A stretch of DNA of 5,416 nucleotides from a bacterium (GTDB lineage Bacteria; Chloroflexota; Limnocylindria; Limnocylindrales; Limnocylindraceae), in contig RGBZ01000062.1 of the NCBI GenBank assembly GCA_009919365.1, forward strand, positions 1 through 5,416, given 5' to 3'. The stretch's first letter is position 1. Each line of letters begins with the position of its first letter. The position numbers and the translations under genes were made by a program. The notes under the pieces are model-generated. The model was not told the DNA's origin. It was given only the letters and a program-made list of their open reading frames with translations, and did no database searches. Positions 1 through 5,416 of the stretch are shown here, one piece after another.

Positions 1-1
1 G

Positions 2-1327
2 GTCTACGCCGCCGCGGGCGAGAAGATGTCGGACCACGTCACGCTGCGCCAACTGCAGCCGGGCTACCGCATCTTTTGGACGGGCGAAGATCGCCACTTC
101 GACTTCGGTAGCGACCGCGAGCAGCTGCTCGCCGAGATGCGTAAGTTCTCCAACGACGACGCCAACCAGCTCGAGGCATTCCTCGCAGCATCGGGCGCCA
201 TCCACCGCGAAGGGATCCTCGTCTCCGGTCGCCAGAACTTCCTGAACCTGAAAGACTTCGTCAAGCTTCTCCCAACTATGGCCCGACTTGATGCGATCCG
301 ATTCCTTGAGGGGTGGGTCGGCAAGTTCTTCAAGGAGCCGCATGTGCAGCAGGCGTTCGGCTTCCACTCGCTCTTCATTGGTGGTGATCCGTCACGCGTG
401 CCAGCCATCTACTCGGCGCTCGCTTACCTGCAGATCGCCGATGGCATCTGGTACACCGAAGGTGGCGTGTACAGCATCATTGCGTCGTTCGGCAAGATCA
501 TCACCAAGATGGGCGGCACGATTCACACCAACAGCAAGGTGGACCAGATCTTGCATCGCAATGGGCGCGCAACCGGTGTGCGCACCGCAGATGGTGTCGT
601 GCACAACGCCGATCTCGTCATCTACAACGGTGATGTGACAGCGCGCAACGCGCTCCTCCCCGACGCCCCTGATGCCTTCCCGTGGCGCTTCCGCCCACTG
701 CGCACCACCATGTCGGCGCACATGTTGTACCTAGGCACCAACAAGAAGTTTGAGAAGCTTCTGCATCACACCCTCGTGGTTGGCGATGACTATCACGGCT
801 TCATCAAGGACGTGACCCGTGACCGACGCATGCCACGAAGTAACGCTGTCTACATTCATGCGCCATCGCGCACTGAACCTGAGATGGCGCCGCCGGGCGG
901 CGACTCCATCGCCATCCTGCTCCCCGTGCCGAACCTGGCCTCCGGCGATGACTGGACCGAAGCGGAGCCTCGCATGCGTGATCGCACCCTTGAGTGGCTC
1001 GAGAACTGGGGGCTGCCAGGGCTCCGCGATTCGATCGTCGTCGAACGCTCGTGGACGCCGCTCACCTTCCGCGACGAGCTCCTCGCCCCCGATGGCAACG
1101 CCTTCGCCGTTGAGCCGTCGCTACAACAGTCGGCCTACTTCCGCCAGCCAAACCGCGACCGAGCGATCGCTGGCCTCTACTACGTGGGCGGCGGCACCCA
1201 TCCGGGGGCCGGAATGCCAGGGGCGCTCCTCACCTCGCAGGTCACCCAAGACTTGATCCGCGGGGACTACCCTGCCCCCTTCGCCTCGCACGCCACCGGC
1301 CCGACCGGAAACCTCGTCCGCCCATAA
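2..1327 (+). CDS. crtI: Phytoene desaturase CrtI (5'-truncated by window edge)
   Basis: FAD-dependent CrtI-type phytoene desaturase, which introduces double bases of conjugation into colourless phytoene to give lycopene or a related polyene, acting at the membrane. The reading frame is open from base 2, and the codons before the ATG at 26 (VYAAAGEK) already match the family segment that precedes 'YRxxW'. That ATG is therefore internal and the gene starts outside the window. By comparison with Pantoea CrtI about 65 residues are missing, including the N-terminal GxGxxG FAD-binding motif. Visible family signatures are FGFHSLFIGGDP (about 355-390), the 'W..GG...I' region (about 450-480), HAP...P (about 858-895), TPLTFRD (about 1060-1080), SAYFRQPNRD (about 1130-1160) and the C-terminal FAD-contact block GLYYVGGGTHPGAGMPGALL (1172-1231). 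It ends at TAA, 4 bases before crtB, so the two are surely co-transcribed. A related CrtI-like desaturase or isomerase with another substrate (CrtD, CrtN) is possible, but the resemblance to CrtI proper is close. Confidence 0.95.
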   Translation, partial: VYAAAGEKMSDHVTLRQLQPGYRIFWTGEDRHFDFGSDREQLLAEMRKFSNDDANQLEAFLAASGAIHREGILVSGRQNFLNLKDFVKLLPTMARLDAIRFLEGWVGKFFKEPHVQQAFGFHSLFIGGDPSRVPAIYSALAYLQIADGIWYTEGGVYSIIASFGKIITKMGGTIHTNSKVDQILHRNGRATGVRTADGVVHNADLVIYNGDVTARNALLPDAPDAFPWRFRPLRTTMSAHMLYLGTNKKFEKLLHHTLVVGDDYHGFIKDVTRDRRMPRSNAVYIHAPSRTEPEMAPPGGDSIAILLPVPNLASGDDWTEAEPRMRDRTLEWLENWGLPGLRDSIVVERSWTPLTFRDELLAPDGNAFAVEPSLQQSAYFRQPNRDRAIAGLYYVGGGTHPGAGMPGALLTSQVTQDLIRGDYPAPFASHATGPTGNLVRP

Positions 1328-1331
1328 CGGG

Positions 1332-2225
1332 ATGACCCTCCAGCGCGATCCGCGCGTGGCGGCACTCCTTCCCGAAGCGCAGATAACCATCAATCGTGTT
1401 GCGCGCAGCTTCGCCCTTGCAGCACGCTTCCTGCCACGTACCGTTCGCGACGACATCAATCTGCTCTACCTGGCGCTACGCCGACTTGATGACCTTGTTG
1501 ATCTCGAGGCACCGACCGGTTCCACGCAACGTGCCGACGCGGCGCGGCGCCTCGCGGCAATTCGCACCTGGCTCAGCAGCGGTGCGATCGAAGCCGACGG
1601 GGGTGATGAACTCGCGATCTTCGTGGATCTACAACGTCGTACCCCCGGACTCCCAATAGATGCGATCGGTGCCTTCCTCGATGGGATGGAGAGTGACCTC
1701 GCTGGCCCCGCAATCGAGAGTGATGCCGATCTTGATCTTTACTGCTACCAGGTTGCAGGCACTGTCGGTCGCCTCATGGCGGCGCTCCTCGGCGTGCGCT
1801 CCGGCGCAGAAGCCGACGCCGATCACGCGGCGCGTGCCCTCGGGGCGGCGATGCAGCGCACCAACATCTTGCGCGATATTGATGAGGATCTTGCGAATGG
1901 GCGGGTCTACCTTCCTGCAACGGCACTGCGACGGGCTGGGCTTGACCCCGCCGCTGCGAGCGGCCCCACGTCACTTCGTGACGGTGATCGACGTGCCCTC
2001 TATGTGGCTGAGATCGCTCGCGCCGACGCCGAGTACAGAGCTGGGGTTGATGGGATCCGCCACCTGCAGAACGGGGGTCGCTCCATTCGCGTGGCGGCAC
2101 ACCTCTATCGCGAGATCCTGCGACAGATTGAGCGTGATGGCTTCGGCCTACGTCGACCGCATCGGCCGGTGGTTGGACGAGCTCGCAAGGCTGCGCTCCT
2201 CGTGCGTGCGGTCGCAATCTCCTAG
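1332..2225 (+). CDS. crtB: Phytoene synthase CrtB
   Basis: Squalene/phytoene synthase family enzyme of 297 residues, a normal full length. It condenses two geranylgeranyl diphosphates head-to-head, via prephytoene diphosphate, to phytoene, the first committed step of C40 carotenoid synthesis. Visible motifs are SFALAARFLP (residues 26-35), the first Asp-rich Mg-diphosphate motif DDLVD (53-57), YCYQVAGTVG (137-146), and the second motif within NILRDIDEDLANGRVYLP (178-195, with DIDED at 182-186). The C-terminal 'YREIL..IE..G' segment (259-270) is also typical. The ATG lies 4 bases after the crtI stop with only a weak CGGG upstream and no good Shine-Dalgarno, so translation is probably coupled to crtI. 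The partner gene crtI favours phytoene over squalene as product. A C30 (CrtM) or HpnC/D enzyme is a less likely alternative. It converges on the transporter gene, with 15 bases between the stops. Confidence 0.95.
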   Translation: MTLQRDPRVAALLPEAQITINRVARSFALAARFLPRTVRDDINLLYLALRRLDDLVDLEAPTGSTQRADAARRLAAIRTWLSSGAIEADGGDELAIFVDLQRRTPGLPIDAIGAFLDGMESDLAGPAIESDADLDLYCYQVAGTVGRLMAALLGVRSGAEADADHAARALGAAMQRTNILRDIDEDLANGRVYLPATALRRAGLDPAAASGPTSLRDGDRRALYVAEIARADAEYRAGVDGIRHLQNGGRSIRVAAHLYREILRQIERDGFGLRRPHRPVVGRARKAALLVRAVAIS

Positions 2226-2240
2226 CGGAGCGCCTCCACC

Positions 2241-3173
2241 TCAGTGCGCGCGGGCGTAGCGCGCGAGGAGTGAGAGCGAGACCACCACGATCGCGGTGCC
2301 GAGCAGCTGCACCGGTGTGGTGACGTCGTTCAAGAAGGCGACGCCGCCAACCAGGGCGATCACGGGAACGAGCGTGCCGAACTGGCTCACGGTGGTCGTC
2401 GGAATCCGCCGCGTTGCCTCCAGGTACAAGATGAAGGGGGCTGCCCCACCAAAGATCCCGGTCGCGACCGTCACGATCCACTGCGTCTCGTTCGCTGGGA
2501 ACTGCGGATCTCCGCTAAGGATGACCACTCGAATGAACCAAATGGCGGCCGAGGCGATGGTGGCCACGAGAAGTTGGAGCGCAACAAGTGGGAGGACCGG
2601 AACGGTGCGCACCAACTTCGAGGAGAGTAGGCCATATGTTGCAGCGCAGACGAGACCGAAGAGCGCAAAGATGATGCCGAACGGATGCAGCGTGCCATTG
2701 AAACCGGCGCCGCCCACAACGAGCGCCACGCCACCAATCGAGACGGCCATGAGGATCGCGGCTGGTCGGCTCACCTTCTCGCCGAGATACGGCGCCGCGA
2801 GGAGCCCGATCAACACCGGATTCAGCGACGAGACCAAGGCAACAAATGCGCCACTGGAGAAGATGATCCCGATGTTGCCGAGGGTGTACGCCCCCCACGG
2901 CTCAATCAGGCCAGTGGCGGATGCGCGGAAGAGACCTGGGAATCGGAACGCGGCAAGCTCGCCGCGCAGCGTGGCAATGAGGAGGAGCGCGAGGAAGCCG
3001 ATGCCAAGCTCGACGACCAAGAAGGTGTCATTCCCGACCCCAGCAGACAACGCGTAATCCGACGTCGTCGATCCGAAGCCCCACGCGAGTGAGGCGCCGA
3101 TCGCGGCAAGGATGCCGACCGTCCGCCGGGAGGTTCCGCGGGCCGCGCCCGCGGTCCCCCCAGCGATACTCAT
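2241..3173 (-). CDS. EamA/DMT-superfamily transporter
   Basis: Predicted inner-membrane transporter of the drug/metabolite superfamily with the usual length (310 residues) and about ten hydrophobic helices (near residues 19-40, 50-69, 84-100, 103-125, 137-155, 164-183, 193-215, 232-250, 265-281 and 287-304). It has two EamA repeats. The first carries the typical end 'LNPVLIGLLAAPYLGEK' (118-133), followed by a Gly-rich helix. The second has 'ATRRIPTT...LVPVIALV' (253-274). Known family members export amino acids, metabolites or drugs, and the substrate cannot be read from sequence. The ATG (3171-3173) overlaps the TGA of the upstream DUF885 gene as ATGA, so it is probably translationally coupled to it; GAAGG is too close to the ATG to be a good ribosome site. 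A GC-rich inverted repeat lies within codons 7-13. About 18 polar, Gly/Ala/Arg-rich residues precede helix 1. Confidence 0.9.
   Translation of the reverse strand: MSIAGGTAGAARGTSRRTVGILAAIGASLAWGFGSTTSDYALSAGVGNDTFLVVELGIGFLALLLIATLRGELAAFRFPGLFRASATGLIEPWGAYTLGNIGIIFSSGAFVALVSSLNPVLIGLLAAPYLGEKVSRPAAILMAVSIGGVALVVGGAGFNGTLHPFGIIFALFGLVCAATYGLLSSKLVRTVPVLPLVALQLLVATIASAAIWFIRVVILSGDPQFPANETQWIVTVATGIFGGAAPFILYLEATRRIPTTTVSQFGTLVPVIALVGGVAFLNDVTTPVQLLGTAIVVVSLSLLARYARAH
2246..2264. other. GC-rich inverted repeat at the crtB/transporter convergence
   Basis: GCGCGC is repeated at 2246-2251 and 2259-2264. Each copy is its own reverse complement, so the pair can fold into a 6-bp stem with a 7-base loop. 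It lies 20 bases beyond the crtB stop and within the last codons of the transporter gene. No T-run follows on either strand, so a classical terminator is not supported. It could still act as a 3'-end stabilising or pausing structure for crtIB mRNA. Confidence 0.3.
3136..3154 (-). other. GC-only inverted repeat inside the start of the transporter gene
   Basis: A perfect seven-base inverted repeat, CCGCGGG and CCCGCGG, flanks a five-base loop. It covers codons 7-13 of the EamA gene, which encode a Gly/Ala/Arg stretch before the first helix. As RNA it would form a very stable hairpin about 20 bases after the start codon. It may affect how many ribosomes continue from the DUF885 gene, or it may simply reflect GC-rich codon choice. 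Confidence 0.4.
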
Positions 3174-4858
3174 GCCTTCGGCTTGACCCAGTTCGGCATC
3201 TCGGCCTCAAAGACCGGGAGCGGAATCTGGCCGTGTCCAATGGCGTGATCGTGGAACGACTTGATGTCGAACTTGTCGCCATCGCGCTTCTCGATCGCCG
3301 CGCGCGTGCGCTGAATGGCGCGCTGCCCAACCTTGTAGCAGAGTGCCTGCGCTGGCCAGGCGATGTAGCGATCGGTCTCAATCTCGGCGTCGGTTCGTGG
3401 CAGCCCAACGGACTCCATGAACTCGACCCCCTTGTCGCGGCTCCAGCCGAATGCGTGAAGGCCGGTGTCGACGACGAGGCGCGCTGCTCGGTGCGCCTGA
3501 CCCTGCAGCATGCCGAAGCGCTCCATCTCGTTGCGATAGAGTCCGAGCTCGTCGGCGAGTCGCTCTGAGTAGAGACCCCAGCCCTCAACGTAGGCGTTCC
3601 CCGCAAGGTGCGACGCGTGCTTGCGTAGATCTGGCAAGAACTCCAACTCCATCTCCAGAGCGATCTGGAAGTGGTGGCCTGGAATGGCCTCGTGATACGT
3701 GGTCGGCGCAAGGGCGTGCAGGAAGCGCGACGGCAGGTCGTAGCCGTTCACGTAGTACGTCCCCGGGCGCGAACCATCAGCCGCAGGGCTGAAGTAGTAC
3801 GCCGCAGGTGCATCCTTCTCCTTAAAGTCTTCGACCGCCTTCACGTCGCAGCCAGCCTTCGGGAAACGTCCGAAGACCTTCCCGGCCTCGGCGTAACCGC
3901 GCTCGATGTCTTCCTTGATTCGAACGATGAGCGCCTCTTTTGACGCGGCGACGTTCGTTGGGTCGCTCTCGGCCGCATCGCGCAGCTTCTCAATAGAGCC
4001 GCCGAATCCAAGCTTCGTCGAGATGACCTTCATCTCCTCTTGGATATCGGCCCACTCTTGCAGGCCGATCTCATGAAGCTCCTTCGGATCAAGCTGCAAG
4101 CCGGTCCAGCTGCGAATTGCCACCTTGTAGAGCTCTGCACCGTTTGGTGCGGAGCAGAGGCCCGGCACTTCGCGCGCCTTGGTGCGGTAGCTGCCGCTGA
4201 CCGCCTCGTAGTAGCGCTTGATCTGCGGATCAACGTACTCCGCAACGATCTTGGCGAGCTCGGCTCGCTCGGCATCGCCTGCCACGTTGGCGGCGGTGAC
4301 AATTGGCGACTGGTCTGCTGGGATCGCCATCAGGCCATCAAGCTGAGCGATCAAGCGCTCCGTCGAGATCTTGGAGGCCACGAGCCCACGCTTCTCCGCC
4401 TCATGGACGTGCGCGATGGCCCCATCCATGAACTTCGGGAAGGCCTTGAGTCGGCTCACCAGTTTGGCGAACTTCTCCGGGGTCTTCGCATCCTGGAAGG
4501 TGACGATCTGTGGCAGGAGTGTCTGCACCCCATCCATGTGGTCGACTGCGGAGAGGAGGTCCATGCGGTGATCGTCCTTCTCAATGGCGATCGAGCCGCC
4601 GACGGAGATCAGGTCGCGCGTGATCTTCCACTCGATGTCGAGCCCATCGTCGCCAATGGCGTGCGCCGCCTTTGAATACTTCTCCCACATGGCGCGATCG
4701 CGCAGGCGCGCGGCATCCGACGTGTCGTCGAGGGCGCCGTCGTCCACCTCAATGCCGAGGAAGGTTCCCCAGATTGGAGAGTGCGAAAGCATCTCCTTCC
4801 AGAGGTCATCGGCGAGCGTCTTTACGGCCTGGTCGTTGGCGGATAGTGGCTTCGACAC
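3170..4858 (-). CDS. DUF885 family putative zinc metallopeptidase
   Basis: Protein of 562 residues from the chosen GTG, within the usual size for DUF885 (PF05960), a largely uncharacterised family thought to be metal-dependent peptidases. The diagnostic motif HEAIPGHH is at about residues 389-396. It is followed by YVEGWGLYSE (about 423-432), whose first Glu is the likely further metal ligand. The family's C-terminal block TDRYIAWPAQALCYKVG is at about 495-511. The start was moved from an in-frame ATG at 4987, which would overlap the upstream gene by 68 bases, to GTG 4858. That GTG has GGAGGAG (4867-4873) at an 8-base spacing, and the extra 43 residues of the longer form are Pro/Gly-rich and look non-coding. 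No signal peptide or lipobox is visible, so the protein is probably cytoplasmic, whereas many relatives are exported. It sits second in a minus-strand run, after the ABA4-like gene, and overlaps the transporter gene by 4 bases. The substrate is unknown. Confidence 0.92.
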   Translation of the reverse strand: MSKPLSANDQAVKTLADDLWKEMLSHSPIWGTFLGIEVDDGALDDTSDAARLRDRAMWEKYSKAAHAIGDDGLDIEWKITRDLISVGGSIAIEKDDHRMDLLSAVDHMDGVQTLLPQIVTFQDAKTPEKFAKLVSRLKAFPKFMDGAIAHVHEAEKRGLVASKISTERLIAQLDGLMAIPADQSPIVTAANVAGDAERAELAKIVAEYVDPQIKRYYEAVSGSYRTKAREVPGLCSAPNGAELYKVAIRSWTGLQLDPKELHEIGLQEWADIQEEMKVISTKLGFGGSIEKLRDAAESDPTNVAASKEALIVRIKEDIERGYAEAGKVFGRFPKAGCDVKAVEDFKEKDAPAAYYFSPAADGSRPGTYYVNGYDLPSRFLHALAPTTYHEAIPGHHFQIALEMELEFLPDLRKHASHLAGNAYVEGWGLYSERLADELGLYRNEMERFGMLQGQAHRAARLVVDTGLHAFGWSRDKGVEFMESVGLPRTDAEIETDRYIAWPAQALCYKVGQRAIQRTRAAIEKRDGDKFDIKSFHDHAIGHGQIPLPVFEAEMPNWVKPKA

Positions 4859-4866
4859 GATCTGGG

Positions 4867-4875
4867 CTCCTCCCC
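4867..4875 (-). promoter_or_regulatory. Ribosome binding site of the DUF885 gene
   Basis: On the minus strand this reads GGGGAGGAG, then the 8-base spacer CCCAGATC, then GTG at 4858. It is the strongest Shine-Dalgarno in the window and supports the GTG start over the upstream ATG at 4987. Its outer G residues could pair in a small hairpin (4873-4886, stem CCCGG/CCGGG, loop AACC), which leaves the GGAGGA core mostly free. Confidence 0.8.
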
Positions 4876-4893
4876 GGGGTTCCGGGACTCCTG

Positions 4894-4911
4894 CGCCCAA
4901 GTGCTTGGGCG
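4894..4911 (-). other. Inverted repeat between the ABA4-like and DUF885 genes
   Basis: The minus strand reads CGCCCAAGCACTTGGGCG, a perfect seven-base stem (CGCCCAA/TTGGGCG) around a four-base loop, eight bases after the ABA4-like stop codon. No T-run follows, so it is not a standard intrinsic terminator. It could be an mRNA processing or stability hairpin between two co-transcribed genes, a protein-binding palindrome, or chance in GC-rich DNA. This 61-base gap holds nothing else apart from the DUF885 ribosome site and its small adjoining hairpin. Confidence 0.45.
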
Positions 4912-4919
4912 GCTCCCGC

Positions 4920-5375
4920 TCAGGATACGGGTTGCGCCCCTTCTCGGGGGTGACGGGGGCGCAGGGCGAGATGCAGGAGGAGACCAAGTGGCCCGAACAT
5001 GAGGGCGAGCGTCAGCGCCGCAATGCGAAGCGGTGCACCCACGCCTCGGCTGAGGCCATCGAGCCAGATGAACCGACCTGCGACAAGGTCAAAGGCGAGC
5101 ACGTGAAGCCACACGGCGAGGCTCCCCGCGGGCGTCGCCAGCGATGCGGAGATTGCACTCAGCGATGGGTTGAGCAGGGTTTCGAGGATGGCACCGGCGC
5201 TGGGGATCACCAGCGCTGCATAGAGCACTCCGATCGCAACGACAGGCCACGGTGTCAGCATGGTGCGACGGGTGACTTCGGCACGCGGGCGTACCGCCAT
5301 CAGAAACCAGAACGGTCCAACCCCGATCGTCGAGACGAGAAAGAGTGCGCTCAACGCTTCAGGAGAGAGGCTCAT
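4920..5375 (-). CDS. ABA4-like (DUF4281) membrane protein
   Basis: Small integral membrane protein of 151 residues with four likely helices (about 9-28, 43-62, 84-104 and 117-138). It resembles the ABA4-like family (PF14108), whose plant member ABA4 is a plastid membrane protein required to form neoxanthin from violaxanthin. Family-like segments are 'PFWFLMAVRPRAEVTRR' (21-37) and GVLYAAL (49-55). Helix 3 carries a polar series, WLHVLAFDLVAGRFIWLDGL (89-108), with His91, Asp96, Arg101 and Asp106, and 'LMFGPLGLLLH' (125-135) closes the family pattern. ATG 5375 is preferred over TTG 5381 because AAGGAG sits 6 bases before the ATG and directly abuts the TTG. Bacterial members have no assigned reaction that I know of. 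Carotenoid genes lie about 2.7 kb away on the opposite strand, which supports but does not prove a role with carotenoids. Assignment rests on recalled family patterns, not a search. Confidence 0.83.
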   Translation of the reverse strand: MSLSPEALSALFLVSTIGVGPFWFLMAVRPRAEVTRRTMLTPWPVVAIGVLYAALVIPSAGAILETLLNPSLSAISASLATPAGSLAVWLHVLAFDLVAGRFIWLDGLSRGVGAPLRIAALTLALMFGPLGLLLHLALRPRHPREGAQPVS

Positions 5376-5381
5376 GTTCAA

Positions 5382-5389
5382 CTCCTTCC
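5382..5389 (-). promoter_or_regulatory. Ribosome binding site of the ABA4-like gene
   Basis: On the minus strand this reads GGAAGGAG, followed by the 6-base spacer TTGAAC and then ATG. The spacing is near ideal for the ATG at 5375 and impossible for the in-frame TTG at 5381, so it decides the start. Confidence 0.8.
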
Positions 5390-5416
5390 GATGTTCCGCT
5401 TTCTGCTGCTCCCCAA

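Noticed and set aside
26..28. ATG as the start of crtI
   Set aside because: The frame is open to the window edge and the residues before it already align with CrtI. A start here would remove the FAD-binding N-terminus.
2246..2264. Intrinsic transcription terminator
   Set aside because: The stem is GC-rich, but no T-run follows on either strand.
1774..2481. Minus-strand open frame of 235 codons across crtB and the transporter gene end
   Set aside because: It is antisense to two well-supported genes, its product is rich in Arg, His and Gly without any family motif, and such frames are common in GC-rich DNA.
2296..3057. Plus-strand open frame of 253 codons opposite the EamA gene
   Set aside because: Its product lacks any domain pattern, and the opposite strand encodes a clear ten-helix transporter.
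3028..3711. Minus-strand open frame of 227 codons in another frame of the DUF885 and EamA genes
   Set aside because: Its product is Arg/Ser/Thr-rich and low in complexity, and it overlaps two conserved genes.
4040..4675. Plus-strand open frame of 211 codons opposite the DUF885 gene
   Set aside because: No recognisable motif and wholly antisense to the conserved DUF885 sequence.
5376..5416. Possible tail of another upstream minus-strand gene ending in TGA at 5378-5380
   Set aside because: Only about 12 codons are visible and they show nothing recognisable. The same bases hold the ribosome site of the ABA4-like gene.

Overview
The window comes from a GC-rich bacterial chromosome (by eye about 60% G+C, strongest at third codon positions). 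It carries five tightly packed protein genes and has no non-coding stretch longer than about 61 bases. A bacterial carotenoid pair (crtI-crtB), a DUF885 metallopeptidase, a DMT-family transporter and an ABA4-like membrane protein suggest a pigmented, probably aerobic or facultative bacterium. Gemmatimonadota, Chloroflexota or Actinomycetota would all fit. Nothing in the sequence settles the phylum.

Plus strand, 2-2225: the 3' part of crtI (phytoene desaturase, cut at its 5' end by the window edge), then 4 bases later crtB (phytoene synthase). This is a classic two-gene carotenoid operon. CrtB joins two GGPP molecules into phytoene, and CrtI desaturates phytoene to a coloured polyene, most likely lycopene. 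The GGPP synthase and any lycopene cyclase, ketolase or hydroxylase are not in view.

Minus strand, read from 5375 down to 2241: an ABA4-like (DUF4281) four-helix membrane protein, then 61 bases later a DUF885 zinc-peptidase-like protein, then an EamA/DMT transporter whose ATG overlaps the DUF885 stop (ATGA). This cluster converges on crtB with only 15 bases between the two stop codons. The ABA4-like protein resembles plant ABA4, which is needed for neoxanthin formation from violaxanthin. Finding it about 2.7 kb from crtB, on the opposite strand, makes a bacterial carotenoid-modifying role worth testing.

Two starts were refined. The DUF885 gene most likely begins at a GTG (4858) behind a strong GGAGGAG Shine-Dalgarno. 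The ABA4-like gene begins at ATG 5375, six bases after AAGGAG. The most interesting item is the ABA4-like gene next to carotenoid genes. Several GC-rich hairpins at gene boundaries are weaker observations. No RNA gene, mobile element, CRISPR array or clear intrinsic terminator was seen.
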